DNA of 64,000 bases from Caenibius tardaugens NBRC 16725 (GCF_003860345.1 NZ_CP034179.1:2898001-2962000); one strand, 5' to 3'. Shown: positions 26,105 to 35,292, counted from the first letter of the stretch. Numbers and translations are program-made. The notes: generated by a model not told the origin, from the sequence alone.

Positions 26105-27010
26105 GTGGGTATTTGCGAAGGACGCGTAGCAATCGTGACCGGGGCCGGAAACGGTCTGGGTAAGGCTTATGCGCTGGGTTTGGCAGCAGAAGGCTGCAAG
26201 ATTGTGGTCAACGATCTCGGGGTCGGCACCCATGGCGAGGAAGGCCTGACCAAGGGCGCCGCCGAACAGGTGGTTGATGAAATTCGCGCCATGGGCGGCG
26301 AAGCTGTCGCCAACACGGATGACGTGGCCGACTGGGATGCGGGCAAGCGCATGGTCGAAGCGGCGCTCGACAATTTCGGTGCGCTGCATGCGGTGGTCAA
26401 CAATGCGGGGTTCGTGCGCGATCGCATGTTCTTTACCTGCAGCCCTGAAGAATGGGATGCGGTGATCCGCGTGCACCTGCGCGGCCATTTTTGCACCAGC
26501 CGCCATGCGGCGGAATATTGGCGCGCCCAATCCAAGGCCGGCAATCCGGTCGACGGCCGTATCATCAACACCACCAGCGGTGCGGGCCTGCAGGGTTCTG
26601 TCGGTCAGTCGGCCTATTCCACGGCGAAGGGTGGCATCGCGTCGTTGACGCTGGTTCAAGCCGTTGAACTGGCCCGTCTGGGTATTACCGCCAATGCGCT
26701 GGCCCCCAATGCCCGCACGCGCATGACCGATACCGGCGCGTTCGACATGGACGTCGCGGACGGTGCATTTGACGAATTCGCTCCTGAAAACATGGCGCCG
26801 CTGGTGGCCTATCTCGTTTCCGAACGGTCGAAGGGTGTGACTGGCCAGGTGTTCGAGCTGAAAGGCGGCAATATCTTCCTGTCGCAAGGCTGGACTGACA
26901 GCCCGTCGTACAACAAGGGTGCCCGTTTCGAGGCGGCTGAACTGGATCCGATCGTCCGTCGCCTGCTTGAGGAACGGGAACCTGCCAAGCCCGTTTACGG
27001 AGCCGGCTGA
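26105..27010 (+). CDS. Short-chain dehydrogenase, hydroxyacyl-CoA/17-beta-HSD4-like
   Basis: SDR of 301 residues, longer than classical (250). GTG start at 26105 preceded by AAGGAG. It has VTGAGNGLGKAYALGLAAEG, VVNDLGVG (Asp selecting NAD), VNNAGFVRDRMFF, TTSGAGLQGS and YSTAKGG, the pattern of peroxisomal multifunctional-enzyme-type 3-hydroxyacyl-CoA dehydrogenases such as Hsd4A. It probably oxidises a CoA-linked hydroxy intermediate in C/D-ring or side-chain beta-oxidation. It ends four bases before the next acyl-CoA dehydrogenase. Confidence 0.88.
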   Translation: MGICEGRVAIVTGAGNGLGKAYALGLAAEGCKIVVNDLGVGTHGEEGLTKGAAEQVVDEIRAMGGEAVANTDDVADWDAGKRMVEAALDNFGALHAVVNNAGFVRDRMFFTCSPEEWDAVIRVHLRGHFCTSRHAAEYWRAQSKAGNPVDGRIINTTSGAGLQGSVGQSAYSTAKGGIASLTLVQAVELARLGITANALAPNARTRMTDTGAFDMDVADGAFDEFAPENMAPLVAYLVSERSKGVTGQVFELKGGNIFLSQGWTDSPSYNKGARFEAAELDPIVRRLLEEREPAKPVYGAG

Positions 27011-27013
27011 GCC

Positions 27014-28069
27014 ATGGAGTTCGCCTTCACCGACGAACAGGTCATGATCGCAGAGACGGTCCAGGCCTTCTTCAAGGACAATGCCACCAGCGAACGTACC
27101 CGCGCCGCCATGAAGGCGGACGGGATCGATCGGGAACTGTGGGCATCGTTCTGCACCGAACTCGGCCTTGCCGGTGTCGGCCTGCCGGAAGACTTCGGTG
27201 GGGCCGGGCTTGGCATGGTTGAATTTGCCATCATCGCCGAAGCGGCGGGCGCGCAGGTCGCTGCCCTGCCGCTGCTTGGCCTTGCCACCGCCGCGCAAGC
27301 GATCGCTGCTGGCGGGAGCGAGGAACAGAAGGCGGAATGGCTGCCCAAGCTGGTCAGCGGTGAAGCCATCGCCGCTGCGCAGAGTATCTATGGCCTGAGC
27401 GTTTCGGGCAACACGTTGACCGGGGATGTGCAGTTCGTGCCACACGGCGCGTCGGCTGACGTCTTTGTGCTGATCAATGCCGATGGGGCGTGGATCGTGC
27501 GCAAGGATGCACCGGGCGTTTCGGTCACCACGCATACCACGATGGACCAGACGCGTCCGCTTGCCACGGTTTCGCTCGCAGGTGTGGCGGCAGAGCCTCT
27601 GGCCGATGCTGGCGCCGCGCGCGATGCCTTGCATAACGGGGCATGGATTTGTCTTTCGGCAGAAGCACTGGGCGGCGCGCAGGAAGCGTTGAACCGCACG
27701 GTCGCCTATTCGCTGGAACGCGTTCAGTTTGGCCGTCAGATCGGTTCGTATCAGGCGTACAAGCATCGTCTGGCGGATATGCTGGTCGATATCGAACAGG
27801 CCCGCTCCGCAGTCTATTGGGCGGCCTGTGCGGTGGACGAAGGTTCGGACGAGGCACGCCTTGCCGTGCATTCGGCCAAGAGTTTCTGCGCCGATACCTA
27901 CTTCATGTGCGCCGGGAACATGATCCAGCTTCACGGCGGGATCGGGTTTACCTGGGAACATGACGCGCATCTGTTCTTCAAGCGCGCCCGCTCGATCCTG
28001 AGCATGTATGGCAATGGCGATTGGCACCGCGAACAGGTTGCCGCCCTGATTATGGGAGAGGCAGCATGA
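27014..28069 (+). CDS. Acyl-CoA dehydrogenase, short partner subunit (second pair)
   Basis: Acyl-CoA dehydrogenase family protein of 351 residues. It has GLAGVGLPEDFGGAGLGMVE, ERVQFGRQIGSYQAYKHRLADM and QLHGGIGFTWEHDAHLFFKRARS, but no ITExxAGSD-type middle motif (SIYGLSVSGNTLTGDVQFVP instead). It overlaps the following full-length dehydrogenase by four bases (ATGA), so the two are likely subunits of one alpha2beta2 enzyme, comparable to FadE31-FadE32 of the HIP pathway (inference). Confidence 0.88.
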   Translation: MEFAFTDEQVMIAETVQAFFKDNATSERTRAAMKADGIDRELWASFCTELGLAGVGLPEDFGGAGLGMVEFAIIAEAAGAQVAALPLLGLATAAQAIAAGGSEEQKAEWLPKLVSGEAIAAAQSIYGLSVSGNTLTGDVQFVPHGASADVFVLINADGAWIVRKDAPGVSVTTHTTMDQTRPLATVSLAGVAAEPLADAGAARDALHNGAWICLSAEALGGAQEALNRTVAYSLERVQFGRQIGSYQAYKHRLADMLVDIEQARSAVYWAACAVDEGSDEARLAVHSAKSFCADTYFMCAGNMIQLHGGIGFTWEHDAHLFFKRARSILSMYGNGDWHREQVAALIMGEAA

Positions 28070-29244
28070 AGCTCGGCTTTTCGCAGGCGGAAGAACAATT
28101 TCGCGCCGAATGCGCTGCCTGGTTGCAAAGCCAGCTAAACGGCGATTTTGCTGACATCAAGGGCCTGCCCGGGATGAACAGCATGATCGAACGCCGCAAG
28201 GACTGGGAACAGCGTCTGGCGGAAAACCGCTGGTCGGTGATCGGCTGGCCGGAAGAATGGGGTGGCCGTAACGCCACGATCGCGCAGCAGGTAATCTTCG
28301 CGGAAGAATATGCCCGCGCGGGTGGCCCGAACCGCGCCAACCACATCGGTGTGGAATTGGCTGGCCCGACGATCCTCGCTTTCGGCACGGAAGAGCAGAA
28401 GGCAAAGTTCCTGCCCGGTATCGCCAATGGCACGCAGATCTGGTGTCAGGGCTATTCCGAACCCAATGCTGGCTCGGACCTTGCCAATGTGCGGACCAAG
28501 GCCCGTCTCGAAGGCGATGAATGGGTGGTCAATGGCCAGAAGGTCTGGACCAGCCTGGCCCACTATTCGGACTGGATCTTCGTCGTTGCCCGCAGCGAGG
28601 AAGGCTCGAAGGGGCCGAAGGGCCTGACTTTCCTGATGATGGATATGCATCAGCCCGGGGTCGAGGTGCGCCCGATCGAACAGATCAATGGCGACGCCGA
28701 ATTCAACGAGACCTTCTTCGAAGATGCGCGCTGCCCGGCAGACAGCCTGATCGGTACCCCCGGTGATGGCTGGCGCGTGGCGATGGGCCTTCTGGCCTTC
28801 GAACGCGGCGTGTCGACGCTGGGGCAGCAGATGGGCTTCCGCAACGAACTGGACGCGATCATTGCCGCCGCCAAGACCAATGGTCTCGACAAGGATGCCG
28901 TGATCCGTCAACGCATTGCCAAGGCTGAGATCGGCCTGCGCCTGATGCGGTATGGCGCACTGCGGATGCTATCGCATGCGGATTCCGCCCAGATTGATGG
29001 CGCGGCACTGACGTACAAGATCCAGTGGGCCACATGGCGCCGTGATCTTGGCGAACTGGCCATGGATGTTCTCGGTCAGGCCGGTGAAATCGCGGAAGGC
29101 GACGCTTACGAGTGGAGCGCGCTGCCCAACATGTTCCTGTTTGGCCGTTCGGACACGATCTACGGCGGTACCAACCAGATTCAACGCAACATTATCGCAG
29201 AGCGCGGGCTGGGCCTGCCTCGCGAACCAAGAGGTGACAAATGA
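28066..29244 (+). CDS. Acyl-CoA dehydrogenase, full-length subunit (second pair)
   Basis: Acyl-CoA dehydrogenase of 392 residues with WCQGYSEPNAGSDLANVRT, VVNGQKVWTSLAHYSDW and IYGGTNQIQRNIIAERGLG. The MCAD-type Glu is Gly (YGGT), while a Glu in LAFERGVSTLG occupies the IVD/LCAD-type catalytic position. The ATG at 28066 overlaps the preceding subunit; an upstream in-frame start at 28021 lies inside that gene. Overlaps ipdF by four bases. The likely role is dehydrogenation of a late C/D-ring intermediate such as MOODA-CoA, as FadE32 does (inference). Confidence 0.9.
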   Translation: MKLGFSQAEEQFRAECAAWLQSQLNGDFADIKGLPGMNSMIERRKDWEQRLAENRWSVIGWPEEWGGRNATIAQQVIFAEEYARAGGPNRANHIGVELAGPTILAFGTEEQKAKFLPGIANGTQIWCQGYSEPNAGSDLANVRTKARLEGDEWVVNGQKVWTSLAHYSDWIFVVARSEEGSKGPKGLTFLMMDMHQPGVEVRPIEQINGDAEFNETFFEDARCPADSLIGTPGDGWRVAMGLLAFERGVSTLGQQMGFRNELDAIIAAAKTNGLDKDAVIRQRIAKAEIGLRLMRYGALRMLSHADSAQIDGAALTYKIQWATWRRDLGELAMDVLGQAGEIAEGDAYEWSALPNMFLFGRSDTIYGGTNQIQRNIIAERGLGLPREPRGDK

Positions 29245-30023
29245 GCCTGATTCCCGTTTATCCTGAACCCCGCGATCTGCTGAAGGGCAAGACTGTCGTC
29301 ATCACCGCCGCTGCCGGCACGGGCATCGGTTTCGCCGCTGCCAAGCGCGCGGCCGAAGAAGGCGCGAAGCTGCTGATCAGCGATTTCCACGAACGCCGTC
29401 TGGGCGAAGCGGCCGACCGCATCGCCGATGAAGTGGGCGTGGAACGTCCGGCCACGTTCGTCTGTGATGTAACCAACGAAGACAACGTGCAGGGTCTGCG
29501 CGATGCCTCGCTGGCTGCGCTGGGCAAGGTTGACGTGCTGATCAACAACGCCGGTCTCGGCGGTGAAGTCGACGTGGTCGACATGACCGACGACCAATGG
29601 AGCCGCGTCCTTGATGTGACGCTGACCAGCCTGTTCCGCATGACCCGTGCCTTCCTGCCGACGATGTATGCGGCGAAATCGGGCGCCATGGTCAACAACG
29701 CGTCGGTGCTCGGCTGGCGTGCGCAGAAGGGGCAGTCGCACTATGCCGCAGCCAAGGCGGGCGTGATGGCCTTCACGCGCTGTTCGGCCATCGAAGCGGC
29801 GGAATATGGCGTGCGTATCAACGCCGTCTCGCCCTCGCTCGCGATGCACCCGTTCCTTGCCAAAGTGACGACGCAGGAAGCACTCGACAAGCTGGTGGAA
29901 CGCGAAGCGTTCGGCCGTCCGGCGGAAGTGTGGGAAATCGCCAATGTCATGATGTTCCTCGCCAGCGATCTGGCATCGTACATGACCGGTGAAATCGTTT
30001 CGGTTTCCAGCCAGAGGGCCTGA
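29241..30023 (+). CDS. ipdF: 5-OH HIC-CoA dehydrogenase (IpdF)
   Basis: SDR of 260 residues closely recalling IpdF. Diagnostic stretches are VVITAAAGTGIGFAAAKRA (unusual TAAAGTGIG in place of TGxxxGIG), ISDFHERRLGEAAD, MTDDQWSRVLDVTLTSLFR, NNASVLGWRAQKGQSHYAAA and CSAIEAAEYGVRINAVSPS. Catalytic Ser, Tyr and Lys are present. IpdF oxidises the 5-hydroxyl of 5-OH HIC-CoA before IpdC and EchA20 act. Overlaps the upstream dehydrogenase (ATGA) and ends three bases before the MaoC gene. Confidence 0.93.
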   Translation: MSLIPVYPEPRDLLKGKTVVITAAAGTGIGFAAAKRAAEEGAKLLISDFHERRLGEAADRIADEVGVERPATFVCDVTNEDNVQGLRDASLAALGKVDVLINNAGLGGEVDVVDMTDDQWSRVLDVTLTSLFRMTRAFLPTMYAAKSGAMVNNASVLGWRAQKGQSHYAAAKAGVMAFTRCSAIEAAEYGVRINAVSPSLAMHPFLAKVTTQEALDKLVEREAFGRPAEVWEIANVMMFLASDLASYMTGEIVSVSSQRA

Positions 30024-30026
30024 TCC

Positions 30027-30488
30027 ATGGCAGTGATTTTCAACAACCCGCGCGATCTGCTCGGCAAGGAAGGCACCACGCTGGAACCCAGCGCGTGGCT
30101 GACGGTCGAACAGGACCGCATCGATGCCTTTGCCGATTGCACCGGCGATCATCAGTGGATCCATGTCGATCCGGTGAAGGCCAAGGACGGGCCGTTTGGC
30201 GCGACCATCGCCCACGGTTATCTGACGCTCAGCCTCGTCAACATGTTCATGCCGCAGATGATCGATGTGCGCGGTTTTACTGCGGGCGTGAACGTCGGCA
30301 TGGACAAGACCCGCTTCCTCAATCCGGTGGTTGTCGGTTCGCGCGTGCGCGGCACTGGCGAAATCGTGTCGGTCGAAGAAGTGAAGGGCGGCGCGATCCA
30401 GGCCGTCATTCGCGTGACGGTGGAAATCGAAGGCAAGGATCGTCCGGCCTGTGTGGTCGACACGATCAACCGCTATTTCCCCGAGTAG
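30027..30488 (+). CDS. MaoC-family (R)-specific enoyl-CoA hydratase
   Basis: Hot-dog-fold hydratase of 153 residues with the hydratase-2 motif FADCTGDHQWIHVDPVKAK, where the Asp and His are catalytic, followed by GPFGATIAHGYLTLSL and VVDTINRYFPE. It would hydrate trans-enoyl-CoA intermediates formed by the neighbouring acyl-CoA dehydrogenases, giving an (R)-hydroxyacyl-CoA suitable for the Hsd4A-like SDR. Single-domain length is normal for PhaJ/MaoC-like proteins. It lies directly between ipdF and the ketosteroid isomerase. Confidence 0.9.
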   Translation: MAVIFNNPRDLLGKEGTTLEPSAWLTVEQDRIDAFADCTGDHQWIHVDPVKAKDGPFGATIAHGYLTLSLVNMFMPQMIDVRGFTAGVNVGMDKTRFLNPVVVGSRVRGTGEIVSVEEVKGGAIQAVIRVTVEIEGKDRPACVVDTINRYFPE

Positions 30489-30491
30489 GGA

Positions 30492-31016
30492 ATGACAGTC
30501 TTGAAAACGGCGCTGGTCGGCATGACGTGTCTGGCAGGCGCCGTTTTCAGCGGTCTGCCCGGCTATGCGGCAGACATGGGTAACAGAGACACAGAACGGG
30601 CAGGCGGCGATGCCGTGTCTGCCCCGCAACGGAGTAGGACAATGCCCGATCCAGCCAAGATGGTTGCAGCCGTCGAAGAATACATTGCGGCTTTCGATGC
30701 CGCCAGCCCCGATCGGGTGGCCGCGCTTTATGCCGTCGATGCCACTGTCGAAGATCCGATCGGCACCCCCAAACATGTCGGGCGCGACGCGGTTCGCGCC
30801 TTTTATGCGGAATCGATGAAGACGGGCGCCAAGCTCAAGCTGGAAGGTCCGGTCCGCGTGGTCGAAGACTATGCGGTGTTCCCCTTCTCGGTTAACCTCC
30901 ATTTTGAAGGCACCGACAAGCGGATCGACGTGATCGACACGTTCCGTTTCAACGATGCCAATGAAGTTATCGAAATGCGGGCCTACTGGGGCCCGTCGAA
31001 CATGCACGGCTTTTAA
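30492..31016 (+). CDS. ksi: Ketosteroid delta-5 isomerase (KSI), with possible signal-peptide extension
   Basis: Isomerises 3-oxo-delta-5-steroids to delta-4. The catalytic triad is complete and in register with the Comamonas enzyme: Tyr64 (VEEYIAAF), Asp88 (TVEDPIG) and Asp149 (VIDTFRF) match Tyr14, Asp38 and Asp99 with a constant offset of 50. The reading frame has two plausible starts. ATG 30492 adds about 50 residues whose first 26 look like a Sec signal peptide ([19 protein letters not shown] then YAAD). ATG 30642 has a better Shine-Dalgarno (GGAG seven bases upstream) and gives a classic 124-residue cytoplasmic KSI. Both, or only one, may be used. Confidence 0.92.
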   Translation: MTVLKTALVGMTCLAGAVFSGLPGYAADMGNRDTERAGGDAVSAPQRSRTMPDPAKMVAAVEEYIAAFDAASPDRVAALYAVDATVEDPIGTPKHVGRDAVRAFYAESMKTGAKLKLEGPVRVVEDYAVFPFSVNLHFEGTDKRIDVIDTFRFNDANEVIEMRAYWGPSNMHGF

Positions 31017-31030
31017 TCAGGGAATTGCAA

Positions 31031-32233
31031 ATGCGCGAAGCAGCTATCGTCTCCACCGCCCGGACCGCCGTCGGCAAGGCCTATCGCGGTGCATTCAACG
31101 ACACCGAAGCGCCGCTGATGGCGGCACATGTCGTCAACGCGGCCATTGAACGTGCGGGCATCGACCCGGCACGCATCGACGATGTCTATATGGGCTGCGC
31201 CAACCAGTGGAACACGCAGAGCTACAACCTCGGCCGTCTGGCGGTGCACGGTTCGGTTCTGCCAGATTCGACCGCAGGTTTCACGATGGACCGCAAGTGT
31301 TCGTCGGGTCTCAATGCCATTGCTTTCGCGGCACGTGGCATCGTGGCCAATGAAATCGACGTGGCGCTGGCCTGCGGCACGGAAAACGTCTCGCTCACGA
31401 TCAACAAGCATGCGCCGCAGTGGCGCAACCGCTCGGAATTCGTGAAGGCGCACGATCCCTATGCCTACATGGTCATGATCGAAACCGCTGAAGTGGTGGC
31501 AGAACGCTACAACGTCAGCCGTGAGGCGCAGGATCGTTTCGCGGCACAGAGCCAGCAGCGCGCGGCGGCTGCGCAGGCTGCGGGTCTGTTCAACGATGAA
31601 ATCGTTCCGATCAACGTGACGAAGGCGCTGTTCGACAAGGAAGGCAACGAAACCGGCAAGGAAGACATCACGCTGACGCAGGATGAAGGTATCCGCGCTG
31701 GCACGACGTACGAAAAGCTGTCGGAACTGAAGCCCGTCTTCAAGAACGGTCAGGTCATTCAGGAAGGCAAGTTCGTTACCGCCGGTAACGCCAGCCAGCT
31801 GTCCGACGGTGCCTCGGCACAGGTCATCATGGACCTCGCCACCGCGCAGAAGGAAAATCTGCCGGTTCTCGGTGTCTATCGCGGTTTCCAGGTGGCTGGT
31901 TGCGGTGCGGACGAAATGGGCATTGGCCCGGTCTTCGCTATTCCGAAGCTGCTTGAACGCAATGGCCTGAAGATCGACGATATCGGTCTGTGGGAAATCA
32001 ACGAAGCGTTCGCTTCGCAGGCCGTGTACTGTCAGCAGAAGCTCGGCATCGATCCGGACAAGCTGAACGTGAATGGCGGCGGTATTGCCATCGGCCACCC
32101 GTTCGGCATGACCGGCAGCCGTCTGGTCGGCCATGCGCTGATCGAAGGCAAGCGCCGCGGCGTGAAGTACGTCGTCGTGTCGATGTGCGTTGCTGGCGGC
32201 ATGGGCGCTGCAGGGCTGTTCGAAGTCGCCTGA
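31031..32233 (+). CDS. Acyl-CoA thiolase (FadA5/acetyl-CoA acetyltransferase-like)
   Basis: Thiolase of 400 residues with catalytic Cys90 ([14 protein letters not shown]), GHP His ([16 protein letters not shown]) and C-terminal Cys ([16 protein letters not shown]). All catalytic elements are present, so it should perform CoA-dependent beta-keto cleavage. The segment [21 protein letters not shown] is typical of this class. It may process the side chain or a late C/D-ring beta-keto thioester; the paralogue at 24382 is the better FadA6 candidate. ATG at 31031 has AGGGA eight bases upstream; an in-frame TTG at 31025 is less likely. Confidence 0.92.
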   Translation: MREAAIVSTARTAVGKAYRGAFNDTEAPLMAAHVVNAAIERAGIDPARIDDVYMGCANQWNTQSYNLGRLAVHGSVLPDSTAGFTMDRKCSSGLNAIAFAARGIVANEIDVALACGTENVSLTINKHAPQWRNRSEFVKAHDPYAYMVMIETAEVVAERYNVSREAQDRFAAQSQQRAAAAQAAGLFNDEIVPINVTKALFDKEGNETGKEDITLTQDEGIRAGTTYEKLSELKPVFKNGQVIQEGKFVTAGNASQLSDGASAQVIMDLATAQKENLPVLGVYRGFQVAGCGADEMGIGPVFAIPKLLERNGLKIDDIGLWEINEAFASQAVYCQQKLGIDPDKLNVNGGGIAIGHPFGMTGSRLVGHALIEGKRRGVKYVVVSMCVAGGMGAAGLFEVA

Positions 32234-32235
32234 CA

Positions 32236-33771
32236 ATGGCCGAAACGTTGCCGCAGACCATTCCGCATGCGGCAGCGCTCGCTGCCCGGCGCTGGGGCGA
32301 TGCCCCGGCGCTGGTTGAAAACGGTGAAGCGTGGAGCTTCAACCAGCTTTGGGGCCAATGCCGTGCTGCGGCATCGGCCCTTTTGCTACGCGGCGTCCGG
32401 GAAGGGGACCGCGTGGCGATCTGGGCACCCAACAGCCGTGAATGGGTGGTGGCCGCGATTGGCCTGATGATTTGCGGGGCAACGCTGATCCCGCTCAACA
32501 CGCGCTTCAAGGGGCACGAGGCAGGCGATATCCTGCGCCGCACCCGTTCCCGCCTGCTGTTTACGGTCGACAGCTTTCTGGGGCACGATTACCGCGCGCT
32601 CCTCGCAGGGGAAGACCTGCCCGACCTCGCGGAAATCGTGTTGCTCGACACCGGCTTTGCCGATTTCGTTGCCACGGGGCATGGCGCGGATGATCCGGCG
32701 GTCGACGCGGCGTTTGATGCGCTGCATCCCGATATCGTATCCGACATGATATTTACCTCGGGCACCACCGGGCTTCCCAAGGGGGTGATGATGACCTATG
32801 GCCGGGTCATCCCCCAGATCGCGATGTGGATCGCCAATACCGGCCTCGCACGTGGCGAACGCTATCTCATCGTTAATCCGTTCTTTCACAGTTTCGGGTT
32901 CAAGGTGGGCTGGGTGGCCTGCCTGATCACCGGAGCGGTGATGTACCCGATGGCGCAGTTCGATGTGGGGCAGGTGATCCGCCATATCGAAAAGGACAGG
33001 ATCACCTTCTTCCCCGGTCCGCCGACGATTTTTCAGACCTTGCTGGCCGAACGGGAAAAGCACCCGTTTGACAGTTCTTCCCTGCGTGGCGGGACCAGCG
33101 GGTCCACGTCCGTGCCCGCCGTCCTGATCGATCGCATCCGCAACGAACTGGGGATGAAAGATCTCACCACGGCATACGGGATGAGCGAATATACCGTCAT
33201 CACCAGCTGTGTGCCGGGCGATCCGGCGGAGATTATCGCGAACACCGTGGGGTGCGCGCTGCCGGGTAATGAGGTGATTATCGCTGGGCCTGAGGGGCAG
33301 GAATTGCCACGCGGGCAAAGCGGTGAAATTCGCGTGCGCGGCCCGGCTATGATGGTCGGTTATCTGGATGATCCCGTGGCCACGGCCGAGGCGATCGATG
33401 CCGACGGCTGGCTGCATACCGGCGATGTGGGATCGATGGACGAGGCGGGCTATATCCGCATCACCGGCCGGTTGAAGGACATGTATATTTCCGGCGGGTT
33501 TAACGTCTACCCGGCCGAAGTCGAAAGCCTGCTTTCGCGCCATCCGGCGTTGTCGATGGTGGCGGTGATCGGGGTGGCGGACGAACGGCTGGGGGAAGTG
33601 GGCAAGGCGTTTGTCGTGCTGCGTCCCGATACCGAGGTGAACGAACAGGATATTATCGGCTGGTCACGCGACAACATGGCCAATTACAAAGTGCCGCGCA
33701 GCGTGGTGTTCGTCGACGATCTGCCGCGCAATGCCGCAGGCAAGGTGCTGAAACACGAATTGCAGGGCTAG
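32236..33771 (+). CDS. fadD3: Acyl-CoA synthetase (FadD3-like, probable HIP-CoA ligase)
   Basis: ATP-dependent acyl-CoA ligase of 511 residues in the ANL superfamily. The P-loop FTSGTTGLPKG is at 173-183; adenine-binding AYGMSEYTVIT, the hinge GDVGSMDEAGYIRITGRLKDMY and the C-terminal catalytic Lys in PRNAAGKVLKHEL follow. In HIP-pathway operons FadD3 activates HIP, the product of HsaD, to HIP-CoA; no other acyl-CoA ligase occurs in this window, supporting that role. It starts three bases after the thiolase and is the last gene of the plus-strand block, convergent with the MFS gene. Confidence 0.85.
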   Translation: MAETLPQTIPHAAALAARRWGDAPALVENGEAWSFNQLWGQCRAAASALLLRGVREGDRVAIWAPNSREWVVAAIGLMICGATLIPLNTRFKGHEAGDILRRTRSRLLFTVDSFLGHDYRALLAGEDLPDLAEIVLLDTGFADFVATGHGADDPAVDAAFDALHPDIVSDMIFTSGTTGLPKGVMMTYGRVIPQIAMWIANTGLARGERYLIVNPFFHSFGFKVGWVACLITGAVMYPMAQFDVGQVIRHIEKDRITFFPGPPTIFQTLLAEREKHPFDSSSLRGGTSGSTSVPAVLIDRIRNELGMKDLTTAYGMSEYTVITSCVPGDPAEIIANTVGCALPGNEVIIAGPEGQELPRGQSGEIRVRGPAMMVGYLDDPVATAEAIDADGWLHTGDVGSMDEAGYIRITGRLKDMYISGGFNVYPAEVESLLSRHPALSMVAVIGVADERLGEVGKAFVVLRPDTEVNEQDIIGWSRDNMANYKVPRSVVFVDDLPRNAAGKVLKHELQG

Positions 33772-33826
33772 GTGCCCACGCGTCTCGTCGCATGCAGAAA
33801 CCGGTGCGGGACCGGCGCATGGCGGG

Positions 33827-35173
33827 TCATTGCTGCGCCATCACCGCCGCCTGTTTTTCGGCCAGCTTGCCATAGGGTTTCAGACCCCAGAGCGCGAACA
33901 GGCCCGCCGAACCGCACCCGATTGCGGTGACAACCGCCAGTGCCATGGCAAGGTTGGTATCGCCGAACACGTACTTGTTCGTCAAAGGCGCCGCAACCGA
34001 CCCCACTGACAGCCCGATGAAACTGTTGATCATAAGATAGATCGCGGAATTGGTGCCGCGCATGGTCACCGGTGAGGCCAGCTGCACGGCGGCGATGGAG
34101 CAGCCGAAGAAGTTGTAGAACAGAAAGATCGACGGCAGCAGCAGGAGCGTGAACAGGGTCAAGTTCGGCATCAGCGGGGTGAGCGTGGCGGGAATAACCA
34201 CAGCCGCGCCGACCCACGCCACCACGCGCTGGTTGGAATCGAAATAGCCCTTTTTGGTGAGCCGGTCGGCCAGTGAACCCCCACAGATCAGCCCGAGGCT
34301 GCCCATAATCGCATAGGCGAGGCCGATAAGGGTGCCGGCCTGACCTGCGTCGAGGCCGAAGTCGCGCTGCAGCAGCGTGGGATACCATCCGGCCAGACTA
34401 TAGCCGAAAATCCCGAACATCCCGGCGGACAGGTAGATGCCAAGATAGGTCCGCTTGTTGGTCCAGATATAACGGAACACCTCGCGCAAGGGCACGCTGT
34501 GTTTGCCGGTATCCTTGTTGGCGGGTGGGCGGGGCGGTTCTTTTGTCGCCAGGACCATCAGCGCCAGGATCAGTCCAGGCGCTGCAACGACCAGAAACGC
34601 AGTTTGCCAGGCGCGCAGTTCACCGAACACGGGCAAATGCACATTGCCGCTGCTGGCGATAAGCTGGACGACCGCCCCACCGATGATCAGTGCGATCCCG
34701 GTGCCCCCGGTCACTCCCAGATTGTAGATCGCCATGGTGCGTCCCAGCTTTTCGCGCGGGAAGGCGCTGCTGAGGAAGGAATGGGCAGCAGGTGACAGGG
34801 CCGCTTCGCCCACGCCAACGCCGATGCGGGCAACGAACAGCGTGGCAAAGCTGCGGGCAAGGCCGCACAGGGCGGTGGCCAGGCTCCAGAAAATCACCCC
34901 GGCGGCAATGATTTTCCGGCGCGAGACGCGATCCGCCAACATGCCGAACGGCAGGCCCATCACAGCGTAGAGAACGGCAAAGGCAAACCCTTGCAACAGC
35001 CCGATCTGGACATCGTTGATGCCAAGGTCCGCCTTGATCGGATCGACCATCAGCGCCAGAATCTGTCTGTCGACGAAGGACAGCACATAGGCGAGCAGGA
35101 AAACGATCAAGGCATAATTGGCCTGGCGCGATGTCAATGGCTGCGCCGCAGGGTTTGCATCAGGTTCTGTCAT
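33827..35173 (-). CDS. Major facilitator superfamily transporter (Spinster/anion-symporter-like)
   Basis: A 448-residue, 12-helix inner-membrane carrier. Recognisable elements: YALIVFLLAYVLSFVDRQIL (first helix with the Asp-Arg typical of Spinster-like MFS), loop 2-3 GMLADRVSRRKI, VGEAALSPAAHSFL in helix 4, and a repeat in the C-half (GGSLADRLTKKGYFDS). Sphingomonad genomes often place this subfamily beside TonB receptors in catabolic loci. Here it lies just downstream of a TonB receptor gene on the same strand, so the two may move one substrate across both membranes (inference). Substrate unknown; a steroid or acidic intermediate is plausible. Confidence 0.9.
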   Translation of the reverse strand: MTEPDANPAAQPLTSRQANYALIVFLLAYVLSFVDRQILALMVDPIKADLGINDVQIGLLQGFAFAVLYAVMGLPFGMLADRVSRRKIIAAGVIFWSLATALCGLARSFATLFVARIGVGVGEAALSPAAHSFLSSAFPREKLGRTMAIYNLGVTGGTGIALIIGGAVVQLIASSGNVHLPVFGELRAWQTAFLVVAAPGLILALMVLATKEPPRPPANKDTGKHSVPLREVFRYIWTNKRTYLGIYLSAGMFGIFGYSLAGWYPTLLQRDFGLDAGQAGTLIGLAYAIMGSLGLICGGSLADRLTKKGYFDSNQRVVAWVGAAVVIPATLTPLMPNLTLFTLLLLPSIFLFYNFFGCSIAAVQLASPVTMRGTNSAIYLMINSFIGLSVGSVAAPLTNKYVFGDTNLAMALAVVTAIGCGSAGLFALWGLKPYGKLAEKQAAVMAQQ

Positions 35174-35256
35174 AAATCATCCTATCCCGGATTGCCTGCT
35201 TAGGATGACTTTGACCCGCTTGGGAATATCCAAGTCCGCGAAAAATGGGGAAGGTT

Positions 35257-35284
35257 CCCCTGCCAGTCTGATAGCTGGCAGGGG
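35257..35284 (-). terminator. Hairpin after the minus-strand TonB receptor gene
   Basis: CCCCTGCCAG and CTGGCAGGGG make a perfect 10-bp stem with an 8-base loop, starting 9 bases beyond the receptor stop. The T-rich stretch on the minus strand comes several bases later, so efficiency is uncertain; read-through into the MFS gene is possible. Confidence 0.6.
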
Positions 35285-35292
35285 GTTGGCTT

